A stretch of 26,695 bases of DNA from positions 7,332 to 34,026 of the IMG/VR virus record IMGVR_UViG_3300030380_005869; one strand, given 5' to 3'. A model generated the notes under the pieces. The model ran no database searches and was not told the DNA's origin. It worked only from the letters and a program-made list of their open reading frames with translations. The position numbers and the translations under genes were made by a program. Source of the DNA: a virus. Positions 13,035 through 22,273 of this stretch are shown here, one piece after another. Every line of letters begins with the position of its first letter. The stretch's first letter is position 1.

Positions 13035-16000
13035 ACACAATAGTTATAGATGTAGTCCCTAGGCTGCTTGGTGATAAACTTGGTGGTCAAGCAATTAAAA
13101 TGGGGCAACAAGCATCACAAGCCATTGCCAAACCAATGAATGCTGCAGTAAACGCAGCTGGATTAGCTATTATTGCAGGTCTTGCAGTAGCACTTACAGC
13201 AGGTTCAAGAGCAGCTATACAATTTGAAGACGCTTTTGCAATGGTCAAAAAAACTATGGCTGATGTTGATGACCCAAAAGTATTTGAGCAAATAGAAAAA
13301 GATTTACAGAATTTAGCTACTCAAATACCAATATCAGCAACTGAATTAGCTGGTGTAGCTTCTGTCGCTGGACAATTAGGCGTTGCAGCTGATGATATTG
13401 CTGTATTTACTGAAGTTACAGCAAAACTTGGTGTTGCTACAAATATGACAGCTACACAAGCAGCAACCGGCCTAGCAAGATTTTTAAATGTTACAGGTGA
13501 ATCAACTGATTCAGTAGGTAAGTTTGGTTCTGTTTTAGTTCAATTAGGTAACAATGTTGCAGCACAGGAATCGGAAATATTATTATTAGCACAAAATTTC
13601 GGTGCTACTGGTAATGTGGCCGGTTTAGCAACAGCAGATATTTTGGCTTTTTCTGCAGCAACTAGAGCAGCTGGTGTTCAAGCAGCAGCAGGTTCTACAG
13701 CTTTAGGAAAATTATTTATGAATGTAAGTAATGCAGTAAAAGAAGATGATTTAACAAGATTATCAGCAGCAAGCAAATTAATTGGAAGAGATTTCAAAAC
13801 AGCTTTTGAAGAAGATGGTGCTATGGCAGTTCAAGAATTATTGACTGGACTTTCAGCATTAGCACAACAAGGACAATCAGTAACACCTATTTTGCAAACA
13901 TTAGGTTTAAATAATGTCAGAACTTCTAGAGCTGTACTTGCACTAGCAAACAATAATAGAGGTTTAGCAGATGCAATAAAACTAGCAAGAACTGAAGCTG
14001 TGGTTAGTAATGCTTTAAATAACGAAGTAGCTACCAGAATGGATACAGTTTCTTCTAAAGTTCAACAACTAAAAACTGCTTTTAACGCTTTATTAATTCC
14101 CTTAGGTGATGTTTTTATACCAGTTTTTAAAGGAATTCTTGATGTTGCAATAAATATTGTAAACGGTTTTCTAGGACTTCAAAGAATATTTGGAGAACTT
14201 CAAACTGCTGTAAAAGGTGTTATTGGAGTTTTAGCTGGTGCAACAGGTCTTTCAACAGTATTAGATTTTCTAAATAAAGGACTTGGAGCTGCTGCTAAAA
14301 AAGGTAACATGGTTCAAAAAGTATTTACATTTTTAACAAAAGTTTTTTCTAAAATTGGTCCAATAATTAGTAAAGCTTTGCTTCCAATAACTGCAATTCT
14401 TATGGGATTGAATCAATTAGGTAAGCGTGAAAGAGAAATAAGAGATTTTAACAAACAAGTAGAAAGTATGTCAAAAACATTTGAAGACCTTACTTTAGAT
14501 GGCACACCATTTAGTGAAGCTTTCACAGAAGAAATATTTACTGGAATTGCAGAAGGACTACCAGAGGCTATGAGAGAAGGTGTTCAACAAGGTATAGAAG
14601 ATGGAAATATTACAGAACAAGGCCTTGAAGCTTCGCAAGCTTTGGCAGACGGACTTACAACTGGTTTAGTAGACAATTTAAAAAACCTAAGTGATGTTGG
14701 AGATTTACTTTTTGCAAATGTAAACATTGACGACATATTGGAAGGATTACAAGCAGAAGGTATAAGCGAAGATAATGAAATAGTTAAGTTAGTAGAAAAA
14801 ATTAATGTAGAAAAAAATAAAGGTACAAGAGCATCTGCCGAAACTGTAGAGCAATTACAGGAACAACTAAAACTTCACTTATTAATAATTGAAGCTGAGC
14901 GTGGTAATTTAACATTTGCTCAACAACTTAGAGAATTAGTAGTACAAGAATTAAAAGACCAAGGAAGAATTCAAGATATGAAAGATGCTCAGCGAAGAGG
15001 AGATAAAGCAGTTCTTAGTATGGCTATGGGTCTGAAAGATGTAAACAGTGATATATTAGCGTTATTAATACAACAAGGTATTGTTCAAGCAGCTAATTTA
15101 GAATTGACACCTATGCAGAAAATGATGGAGGATGCAGTAAGTCTAAAAGCACAAATAGAAAGCATCTTTTTAGGAGCTGACTTAGATTTTGCAGCTCAGT
15201 TTGCGGAAATGGATTTAGCTGAAGCTAAACAAGAGCAGATTGATTTACAACAAGAAGAAGTTGACCTCAAAGCTGAACAAATAGAATTAGCTGAAGAATT
15301 ATTAGATTTAGAAAAAGAACAAATTGTTACTGCTGAAGAACTCAAAGAACAACAAGATTTAATTAATGAAGCTCTTGAGATTGAAGAAAGAATTCGTACA
15401 GGATTTTCATTAACTGCAAATCAGCAACTTCGTAGAGAAAAACTTCGTAAAGATAGAAGAAGAGTTGAATTAGCTGCTCAGCAAGGTTCACTTGAGTTTT
15501 CAGATTTAGAATTAAAAAATATAGATGAACAAATTGCTGCAATAGAAGATAAAGCTGTTACAGAAGAAGATGCTCAGAAACTTAGAAATCAAGCTGCTGA
15601 GATTACTCAAAAAGCTCAAATTAGAAGAGAAGAAGAAATTGAAAATATTAAAGAGAGACAAGTAGCTATTGCAGAAAGATTAGTTGAACTACCTAGAGAA
15701 CAACTAGAAGCTCAACAAGCTATACATGAAGCTCAAAAAGAAACTTTGCTTACTAACCTAGAAATTATTCTTTCTATGGAAAAATTGTCAGCAGTCAGTG
15801 TAACTGCTGCACAAAAAATGGCTGCAGCTTTAAAATTACCTCAAGTTGCACAACAGGCTCTTGCTGGTGGAGCTGTAACATCTGGCGTTGCGGTTGCAGC
15901 TGCTCAAACTCAATTTCAAATTCCAGAAACTGTAGGAGATTTTAGAACTACTGCTCAAGTAGCTGCTGCAAGTGGAGGAAGAAAAAGAAGTTTTTCAGAA

Positions 16001-16174
16001 ATGCTTCTTCCGGGTGATAGAGAAGCAATGGGTGATACTTTTGTAAATAACACAGATGTTCATGTAAATGGTGTTCCTTCTGACCCAATGGCAGCAAGAA
16101 AAGCAGCAGTAGCAATAAATAATGAATTAGAAAAACTTTATCAATCTACTGGTAGAGGAAGTTCAATCCGATGA
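13031..16174 (+). CDS. Tail tape measure protein (TP901 type)
   Basis: The tape measure sets tail length and is delivered during DNA ejection. The N-terminal domain is the TP901/PhageMin_Tail core: FEDAFAMVKKTMADVDDPKVFE, IPISATELAGVASVAGQLGV and TATQAATGLARFLNVTG (roughly residues 65-155). There are hydrophobic stretches at about 38-63 and 435-465 (FTFLTKVFSKIGPIISKALLP). Residues ~700-920 form a long Gln/Glu/Leu coiled coil. At 1047 residues, the usual 0.15 nm per residue predicts a tail near 155 nm. The start used is TTG at 13031, overlapping the chaperone stop, with a weak TAGGT upstream; an internal ATG at 13100 is possible but would remove the conserved opening. Confidence 0.92.
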   Translation: MNTIVIDVVPRLLGDKLGGQAIKMGQQASQAIAKPMNAAVNAAGLAIIAGLAVALTAGSRAAIQFEDAFAMVKKTMADVDDPKVFEQIEKDLQNLATQIPISATELAGVASVAGQLGVAADDIAVFTEVTAKLGVATNMTATQAATGLARFLNVTGESTDSVGKFGSVLVQLGNNVAAQESEILLLAQNFGATGNVAGLATADILAFSAATRAAGVQAAAGSTALGKLFMNVSNAVKEDDLTRLSAASKLIGRDFKTAFEEDGAMAVQELLTGLSALAQQGQSVTPILQTLGLNNVRTSRAVLALANNNRGLADAIKLARTEAVVSNALNNEVATRMDTVSSKVQQLKTAFNALLIPLGDVFIPVFKGILDVAINIVNGFLGLQRIFGELQTAVKGVIGVLAGATGLSTVLDFLNKGLGAAAKKGNMVQKVFTFLTKVFSKIGPIISKALLPITAILMGLNQLGKREREIRDFNKQVESMSKTFEDLTLDGTPFSEAFTEEIFTGIAEGLPEAMREGVQQGIEDGNITEQGLEASQALADGLTTGLVDNLKNLSDVGDLLFANVNIDDILEGLQAEGISEDNEIVKLVEKINVEKNKGTRASAETVEQLQEQLKLHLLIIEAERGNLTFAQQLRELVVQELKDQGRIQDMKDAQRRGDKAVLSMAMGLKDVNSDILALLIQQGIVQAANLELTPMQKMMEDAVSLKAQIESIFLGADLDFAAQFAEMDLAEAKQEQIDLQQEEVDLKAEQIELAEELLDLEKEQIVTAEELKEQQDLINEALEIEERIRTGFSLTANQQLRREKLRKDRRRVELAAQQGSLEFSDLELKNIDEQIAAIEDKAVTEEDAQKLRNQAAEITQKAQIRREEEIENIKERQVAIAERLVELPREQLEAQQAIHEAQKETLLTNLEIILSMEKLSAVSVTAAQKMAAALKLPQVAQQALAGGAVTSGVAVAAAQTQFQIPETVGDFRTTAQVAAASGGRKRSFSEMLLPGDREAMGDTFVNNTDVHVNGVPSDPMAARKAAVAINNELEKLYQSTGRGSSIR

Positions 16175-16293
16175 TAGATAATAAAGATAAAGATATTTTG
16201 AAACCCTGTCAATCAGATTTTAAATGCGGTAATTATTTTTATCATAGTACTTATAGATACTGTGAACAATGTAGAGTAAAGGACTACTGCTAA
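16171..16293 (+). CDS. Tiny 40-aa Cys-rich protein between tape measure and distal tail genes
   Basis: ATG 16171 overlaps the tape measure stop (ATGA) and its own TAA overlaps the next ATG (TAATG), so the 120 bases between the two genes are exactly one reading frame. The product has five Cys in 40 residues (13, 19, 31, 34, 40) plus one His, in the arrangement LKPCQSDFKCGNYFYHS then RYCEQCRVKDYC. The double overlap and the cysteine spacing argue that it is real. Four of the cysteines could bind one zinc. I do not recognise the family; a small tail-tip or assembly factor is possible by position. Confidence 0.72.
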   Translation: MIDNKDKDILKPCQSDFKCGNYFYHSTYRYCEQCRVKDYC

Positions 16294-17549
16294 TGGCTAA
16301 TACTATAACTGTTGGAAGGATGACTTTTACATCACCACAATCTATTGATATTAGTTCTGTTATTGCTGGTAATAGAAATACACTTGATAGAAGTGTCTCT
16401 CTAAAAGGTCAGTTTGTTGCAGATTCTGTAACTGCAGCAAAAGTTTTAAGAGATGAATTAATCTCAATGGGTAATTCATCTTTGTTAGTGCCTTTTACTT
16501 ATACAGGCGACGATAAATTTGAAGGATATTGTGAAATAAATTCTGCAAGTGTCGATGCTCAAAAATTAGCTACAGGTCTTTTTAGATACAATTTAGATAT
16601 AACAATTAAAGGAAGGGTTTCAGAGATGATGTTCGAAAGCAATATGTCTGGTTCCCTTTTGACTAATAGTCATTCAGTAACAGTTGGAGATACAACTTAC
16701 GCACCTTGGCATGCTGTTCCAGTAGGAACATTTAATTACAATCATGAAAAAGCACCAATTGATGATGTCAGAGCATCTTCAGAGGGTAACTTAGCTTTCT
16801 TTTATGACCCAGATTTAAGAGATGCTGCAGCACAATGGGTAGTAGACCCAGCAAATTATTACAAAGGTGCGGCAAGAGTTATTATAAATAACACAACTAG
16901 AACAGGATATTTATCAGAAAATTCACCAACTGGTTTAACTTTATCAAATGGTATTATCCAATTAACTTCTGGTTCAAATTCAAATCAATCTAGATTTACA
17001 TTAAAATTTTATGACAATGGCAGTTTTGTTAGTGATAGAACTATTGCAATAACTTCCGGTTCTTCTGGAACAGAATATAAACTTTGGCAAACAGCCCAAA
17101 TACTACGAAATGAACCTCATGAATGTGTTGTTCGTTTTACTACCTATTCAGATACTAATGGAGATGGGCGTCTCACAGTTGACGCAACCGTTAAAAGAGG
17201 TGCTCATCACATTGGTCTGAATATTCAACAAGGGCCTACAGCTGATAGAGCAGCAAACTCAAGAGTTAATTTAGATGTAATATCTGGTAGTGGTGCTTTA
17301 ACAACAGGTACTGGATATCTAATAGATTCTGCTGCTGATAATCAAGGACAAAAATTTATGTTTGGTAGTCCACAAGGATTTACTGGAGATACAACAAATA
17401 AACTTATACATTTAACAAATCCTAATTTTAAAACATTTGTAGGTTATGTATATAATGCTGCAAACCCACAAAGTATTGATGCACCAGATGCAGTTAGAGA
17501 CCAATATTTAGAAAGTATGTACGAAAATGTTCGTCTAGTAAGAGCGTAA
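16293..17549 (+). CDS. Probable distal tail protein
   Basis: The 418-residue protein follows the tape measure, where distal tail (Dit) proteins lie. The first ~110 residues look like a Dit/tail-tube-like domain: ISSVIAGNRNTLDRSVSLKGQF, VLRDELISMGNSSLLVPFTY, EGYCEINSASVDAQKLATGLFRYNLDITIKG. The rest is strand-rich with Gly/Ser/Thr/Asn loops (TGLTLSNGIIQLTSGSNSN, DTNGDGRLTVDATVKRGAHH), consistent with an inserted carbohydrate-binding-like domain, as in large 'evolved' Dit proteins. That reading of the C-terminal region is inference. It overlaps the 40-aa gene by one base and ends 1 base before the tip gene. Confidence 0.66.
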   Translation: MANTITVGRMTFTSPQSIDISSVIAGNRNTLDRSVSLKGQFVADSVTAAKVLRDELISMGNSSLLVPFTYTGDDKFEGYCEINSASVDAQKLATGLFRYNLDITIKGRVSEMMFESNMSGSLLTNSHSVTVGDTTYAPWHAVPVGTFNYNHEKAPIDDVRASSEGNLAFFYDPDLRDAAAQWVVDPANYYKGAARVIINNTTRTGYLSENSPTGLTLSNGIIQLTSGSNSNQSRFTLKFYDNGSFVSDRTIAITSGSSGTEYKLWQTAQILRNEPHECVVRFTTYSDTNGDGRLTVDATVKRGAHHIGLNIQQGPTADRAANSRVNLDVISGSGALTTGTGYLIDSAADNQGQKFMFGSPQGFTGDTTNKLIHLTNPNFKTFVGYVYNAANPQSIDAPDAVRDQYLESMYENVRLVRA

Positions 17550-17550
17550 A

Positions 17551-20500
17551 ATGCCAATATCAGAAAGACATATGGGTGGAGGGAACTTCTCAGTTCAGTT
17601 TAACCAAGAGTTTACACCAACAGCAGTAATTGAATCAATAAAAGAATGGGGACATATAGTAATTACCCCACAAGAAGTTGATATTAAAACATTAACTGAC
17701 ACAGAAATAAAATCTTTATCTTCTTACACAGGAATTGTTCTAAATAGAATATTAGAGCAAGGTGTTATAAGTATTACCGGTTCAAGTCTTGACCTTTATA
17801 TGGGTGACGGTGCAGGTAAAGGTATGGTAATAGCTGAATCAAATAGTGTAGGTAAAGTAAGGAACTACACAGGAACCACTCTTGCTGAAACTTTATTTAA
17901 TTCAACTGCTCAAACTAATAAACCACTTGGAATTATGCTTGATGAATCTGGAAATACTCAAGCAATTATTCAAGGAACAATAACTAATCCAGCAGGTACA
18001 TATACTGGTTCTCATTTTGTAGAAACAGCTGGCTCAGCTTTAACATTTGTATCTGAAATACTCAATACAGAATACAGAGTAAATCCAAACGGTACATTAG
18101 ATGCGGGACCAGCAGCAAACTTATTTGAAGGTGTAGGAACAGCAACACCAAAATCTATTGTAGTCAAAACTGCTTATGGTCAAGACCCATCAATGGAAGG
18201 TGTAGTTCCACAAGGATTAAAAACAGAATTTGACGCAAGAGACTTTGTATCAAGAGTAGATTTTACTGGAGAAGTAGGTTTTTTTGATATAGCTACAGAT
18301 GTAGCTGGTGAAGCAAATATATCATCTAATCCTTATAAAGACTTACATGGCAATGCTTTAAAAAGAGTTGCTTTAGTTCAAGAACCAGACATCAAAGCAA
18401 GTCTTCTAAATCAAAGAGCACAAACTATTTTGAATGAATTATCAAGAGTGAAGAAAGTTTTGAATCTTGATTTAGAGCAATATGAAATATCTGGAGATAT
18501 GAAAGTAGGAGACTTTATATTTGCATTTGACCCGGACATTGGTTTTATCGATACAGCTGCCGATGCAACTGCAGAATCAAGAAGTTTAAATGAAATAACT
18601 TTTAGAGGACAAAATATTAATCCAGTAAAAGTTCGTGTAAAAGGTATTACATATCCAATAAGAAACGGTATGGGTGTTTATTTTAGAGACAAAGATGGTA
18701 ACTATACAGACTTAAGTCAATATGCACAGTTCGAACAAGGAAGTGCTCAAATAGAATTAGGCGACACTATGAGGACTATTAAAGACGATTTAAGATTTAA
18801 TGAATTTTCTTTAAGTAGGCAAACTGCTGGAGCTTTTTCTATTCCAGATTTACCTAGCACTCCAACACTTCAAGCTGGTAGTTATTTAGATGGTACAGGT
18901 ATATCAAAAGGTTTTATTAGAGTAGTTGTATCAAGACCTACAAATGAAGACGGTTCACAAATTACTGACGGTCAAAGTTATGGCGTAAGATACAAAAAAA
19001 CAACAGATAGTCAATATTCTTTTGTTTACTTTCCTTATACAGGAGCAGCTACAGAAAGTTTGTTAATACAAGATTTAACTATTGGTGCAACCTATCAAGT
19101 AGGAGTGAATGTAATAGATAAATCTGGTTTTAAGAAAATGTCTGCTTATGACGGTACAGGAGAAGATTTATATACAGACTCTTCATCTGTTAATGCAAAC
19201 TTTGCAACTAATGCAAGAATAGAAATAGATAAAGATGGTCAAGCACCTTCAAAACCAAAACAAGCAACCTCTATAGCTTCTGGACCACTAAAAGTACAAA
19301 TAACACATCACCTTGGAAAAGATGGTACTGACGGCAATGGAAATCCTTTTGGCAATTTTACTTTGGAAGGAGATATAGATTATTTAGCAATTCACGCTGT
19401 AACTCAATCTGGTAACACAGCAAACTTTACAGTTTCTGCTTCAAATAAAATTGGTGAAATAAGAGTAACAGCAGGTAACTTATTACAATCAATACCACTA
19501 GTAGGTGGAGCAGATTTAGCAGACTCTTCCGGACATTTTTTTAGATTTGTAGCCGTAGATAAATCTGGTAATGCTTCAGACCCGTCAGATGGACAAACAG
19601 CTTCTGCCGATTTAATAGAAGAATCACATATTGCTGATGCAACTATTACGACTGCAAAAATTGGTACTGCACAGATTACAAATGCTCTAATAGCTGATGC
19701 AACAATTGATAATGCAAAGATAGCTAATCTATCAGCAGATAAAATAAATGCTGGAACTATAAGTGCGGATAGAATTGCATCTGGAAGTATTAATACTTCA
19801 AAATTAAATTTTACACCAGTAAGTGGTAGTAATGTCGTTGCTACCATAAATGCATCCTCAGAAGGAATAACTATTGACGCAGATACTTTAGATTTATCTG
19901 GTGTTTTGAATGTTGGTGATGCAATAAATATTGGTGGTTCTGATTCATCAAGTTTTCATGTAGACAGTGATGGTAATATGTTTTTAGGTGCGGGAAGTAT
20001 TGGTTCGGCCCCATTTAAAGTTACAAAAACAGGTGACTTAACAGCTACATCAGTTACAGCATCTAATGTTTTTGTTAGTGGTGTAGATATAACTCCTAAT
20101 AAATTAACATCACCAGTTTTTATGGATGATGATTCAGAAGTACAACAAGATTTAAAATTAACTGCAAATGGAGTGTTTAGAACTTCAGACGGAAGCAACA
20201 GAATATCTATGGTAAGTGGTTCTACACAAGTAGCTATAGATTTTATTAAAAGTTCTTCAACAACAGGTGTCCTACAAGCCAATACAGATGAATTTTTAAT
20301 TCGTGGTGGCAATGTCGACGATGATATAAAAATACAGGCTGGTGGTTTAGCTGGTCGTGGTGACATTACTATGCAAATGGAAAATCTAACACTTACTGGT
20401 TCAGCATTAAGTAATGTAAGAATATCAACACCAGTTTCTACCACCATAGACTTTGGCGGAAATATTGGTACAGGTGCATCTGGTTCTGTGTTAACAAGTA

Positions 20501-21312
20501 ATGCTAATGGTATGTCTTGGCAAACAACTACAGGACACTCACATGGTAATTTAAGTTTTCCAAATGCTGGTACAGTATTATCTACAAGTAACCACTCTCA
20601 TGGAAATAACGCCACACCTAATACTCATGGAAACGAAAATCATAATGTTTCTTTTGGAACAGGTAATGGTAATTCTAATTTATCAATAGGTAATGGTGCT
20701 AACAATGCAGCACCGGGTTCACATGCAAATAGTGGTCATCATAGTCACAGTGGAACAGTTTTAACTACAGCAGGTTTAAATAACTTATATGCTGGTCCAC
20801 ATAATCACCCTTATTTAGGAAATAGTCACGCAAACAGCAATGGTGCACATAGTAGTGTAATTGCATCTGCAATTCTTGCACATAGAATTGACCAATCCCA
20901 CTCTGATGAAAGGTTGAAAGAAAACATTGTTGATACAACTTTGGGACTTGATTTTATAAATAAATTACAACCAAGAGATTTTAATTGGAAAAGTTCATAT
21001 TTAGATAATGAATATAGTGAAGAAAATGATGGACAGGCAAAGTTTAAAACCTTACTATCTAATACACAACAAGGGTTTGTTGCACAAGAAGTTAAAACTG
21101 CTGTTTTTGATTTAACAGGTAGTAATACTGCCTTTGGAGGTCTAAAAATAGGTGATATAACTGAAACTGATAAAAATTATACAAGTGAAGCAGATGATTT
21201 TGGAAGAGTTGATTACACGCAATTTATTAGTCCATTAGTGAAATCAGTTCAGCAGTTATCAGCTAAAATAGAAGTATTACAAGCAAGAATAGATGAGTTG
21301 GAGGGAGTGTAA
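17551..21312 (+). CDS. Tail tip/fibre protein with His-rich shaft and C-terminal S74 chaperone
   Basis: This 1253-residue protein likely forms the tail tip and receptor-binding fibre. Residues 1-430 resemble a baseplate hub/tail-associated domain (TPTAVIESIKEWGHIVITPQE). Residues ~433-549 look fibronectin III-like (GFIRVVVSRPTNEDG, IGATYQVGVNVIDKSG). At 694-750 there is a run of short repeats (IADATITTAKIGTAQITNAL, DKINAGTISADRIASGS), as in central fibre proteins. Residues ~996-1115 hold 16 His with HxH motifs. The C-terminus is a peptidase S74 intramolecular chaperone: SDERLKENI with the self-cleaving Ser 1118-Asp 1119, then LQPRDFNW and QQGFVAQEV, ending in a coiled coil (SAKIEVLQARIDELEGV). 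The chaperone would trimerise the fibre and cleave itself off. Confidence 0.87.
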   Translation: MPISERHMGGGNFSVQFNQEFTPTAVIESIKEWGHIVITPQEVDIKTLTDTEIKSLSSYTGIVLNRILEQGVISITGSSLDLYMGDGAGKGMVIAESNSVGKVRNYTGTTLAETLFNSTAQTNKPLGIMLDESGNTQAIIQGTITNPAGTYTGSHFVETAGSALTFVSEILNTEYRVNPNGTLDAGPAANLFEGVGTATPKSIVVKTAYGQDPSMEGVVPQGLKTEFDARDFVSRVDFTGEVGFFDIATDVAGEANISSNPYKDLHGNALKRVALVQEPDIKASLLNQRAQTILNELSRVKKVLNLDLEQYEISGDMKVGDFIFAFDPDIGFIDTAADATAESRSLNEITFRGQNINPVKVRVKGITYPIRNGMGVYFRDKDGNYTDLSQYAQFEQGSAQIELGDTMRTIKDDLRFNEFSLSRQTAGAFSIPDLPSTPTLQAGSYLDGTGISKGFIRVVVSRPTNEDGSQITDGQSYGVRYKKTTDSQYSFVYFPYTGAATESLLIQDLTIGATYQVGVNVIDKSGFKKMSAYDGTGEDLYTDSSSVNANFATNARIEIDKDGQAPSKPKQATSIASGPLKVQITHHLGKDGTDGNGNPFGNFTLEGDIDYLAIHAVTQSGNTANFTVSASNKIGEIRVTAGNLLQSIPLVGGADLADSSGHFFRFVAVDKSGNASDPSDGQTASADLIEESHIADATITTAKIGTAQITNALIADATIDNAKIANLSADKINAGTISADRIASGSINTSKLNFTPVSGSNVVATINASSEGITIDADTLDLSGVLNVGDAINIGGSDSSSFHVDSDGNMFLGAGSIGSAPFKVTKTGDLTATSVTASNVFVSGVDITPNKLTSPVFMDDDSEVQQDLKLTANGVFRTSDGSNRISMVSGSTQVAIDFIKSSSTTGVLQANTDEFLIRGGNVDDDIKIQAGGLAGRGDITMQMENLTLTGSALSNVRISTPVSTTIDFGGNIGTGASGSVLTSNANGMSWQTTTGHSHGNLSFPNAGTVLSTSNHSHGNNATPNTHGNENHNVSFGTGNGNSNLSIGNGANNAAPGSHANSGHHSHSGTVLTTAGLNNLYAGPHNHPYLGNSHANSNGAHSSVIASAILAHRIDQSHSDERLKENIVDTTLGLDFINKLQPRDFNWKSSYLDNEYSEENDGQAKFKTLLSNTQQGFVAQEVKTAVFDLTGSNTAFGGLKIGDITETDKNYTSEADDFGRVDYTQFISPLVKSVQQLSAKIEVLQARIDELEGV
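20530..20910 (+). other. HxH-rich shaft segment of the tip/fibre protein
   Basis: Within about 125 codons there are 16 His, including three HSH and one HNH, in a Gly/Asn/Ser background. In T4 gp37 the slender needle tip is a trimer in which HxH motifs coordinate octahedral iron ions along the axis. The same spacing just before an S74 chaperone suggests a metal-threaded needle here. Metal identity is inference. Confidence 0.65.
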
Positions 21313-21518
21313 TGTCGTTTGAATATAAATACGAAGAAAAAACTGTTACTAATGAAGAAAAACTTCAAGAGTTAGAAGATTACTTAAGAGCTCTTGAAGA
21401 AGTTCATAGAAAACAGTCAGCTGAAGAAACACCGGATGCAGAAATAATATCTAATCTTGAAACAGAGATTGAAGCTAAAAGAACTGAATTCGAAAGTCTT
21501 GGAGGAACATTCGATTGA
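21312..21518 (+). CDS. Small coiled-coil protein A
   Basis: The 68-residue product is charged and helical, with two likely coiled-coil helices (NEEKLQELEDYLRALEEVHRK and ISNLETEIEAKRTEFESLGG). It shares its opening MSFEYKYEEKTV with the later 64-aa protein at 22273 (MSYNYEYLSDEK) and has the same two-helix layout with an acidic turn containing DAEII. It overlaps the fibre gene by one base (TAATG-like) and the following gene by 4 bases. Such small proteins after a fibre gene could be fibre chaperones, but nothing directly shows this. Confidence 0.7.
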   Translation: MSFEYKYEEKTVTNEEKLQELEDYLRALEEVHRKQSAEETPDAEIISNLETEIEAKRTEFESLGGTFD

Positions 21519-22273
21519 AATATTCTTTGGGAGGCAAACAATTTATTGAATTCAAGACTGATGTAAAAGGTCTCGAAGAAATATCACCAGTAAAACCATC
21601 TAAGTTTTTTTTACCTAGATGGTTTAAAAACATGCCAGAATCAATTGAAATGCCAGCAGTTCATGAAAAGGGTAAACCAAACTACTTTGGTAAAAAAGGA
21701 GAAACAGCCAAAAAACATACTGGGGGCACTGTCAAAAGATGCCCTGCAATAGTAGACCTTATAACAGAGGGGTTTATTATTCCAATGTGGTGTGATTTTC
21801 TAATTCAAAGAGATATGGAAACTTTAGAGTGGGACAATAAAAATTTTAGTTACGGAATAGATTTTCATAAAAAAGAACAAATAAAAGGTTGGGATTTAAA
21901 AAAAACTGATTTTCCAGAAGGAGTTAAATTTATTAATCCTTGGAGAATATATACACCAAAAGGCTATTCAGTAATGTTTATGACACCTACATATCAATTT
22001 GAAAAAAGATTTACGGTTTTACCCGGAATTGTAGAAACTGACAGTTATCATCACATAAACTTTCCTTCTATCTGGCACACGACTAAAGATGCTATAATAA
22101 ACAGAGGTACACCATTCATTCAAGTTATTCCTTTCAAAAGAGATGACTGGGAATATGAAACATCCCAAATGAATGACAAAGACTTAGATTTTGATGCGAG
22201 GGAAAAATTAGAACTTAGTACTAAGTTCAAAAACGCTTATAGAAATATAGTAACAAGGAGAAACAAGAGCTAA
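21515..22273 (+). CDS. Unknown protein with dUTPase-like sequence features
   Basis: This 252-residue protein has no signal peptide or membrane segment. The first half contains MPAVH, KRCPAIVDLITEGFIIPMWCDFLIQ; the second half holds INPWRIYTPKGYSVMFMTP (139-157), LPGIVETDSYHHINFPS (169-185) and INRGTPFIQVIPFKRDDW (195-212). That second half has the order and look of trimeric dUTPase/dCTP deaminase motifs (PPGYSA, GVIDxDYxGxI, GDRIAQL), but the catalytic signatures are not fully kept, so a fold relative rather than an active nucleotidase is likely. Similar proteins occur in marine phage tail regions. The start ATT... is not used; the TTG-overlap frame gives MKYSLGGKQF from 21515, overlapping the preceding gene by 4 bases. 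Function is unknown. Confidence 0.58.
   Translation: MKYSLGGKQFIEFKTDVKGLEEISPVKPSKFFLPRWFKNMPESIEMPAVHEKGKPNYFGKKGETAKKHTGGTVKRCPAIVDLITEGFIIPMWCDFLIQRDMETLEWDNKNFSYGIDFHKKEQIKGWDLKKTDFPEGVKFINPWRIYTPKGYSVMFMTPTYQFEKRFTVLPGIVETDSYHHINFPSIWHTTKDAIINRGTPFIQVIPFKRDDWEYETSQMNDKDLDFDAREKLELSTKFKNAYRNIVTRRNKS

Noticed and set aside
19404-20447. Two long minus-strand open frames (147 and 163 residues) inside the tip/fibre gene
   Set aside because: They are shadows of a repetitive, Thr/Ala/Ser-rich + strand gene whose reverse frame is short of stops; no ribosome sites or promoters.
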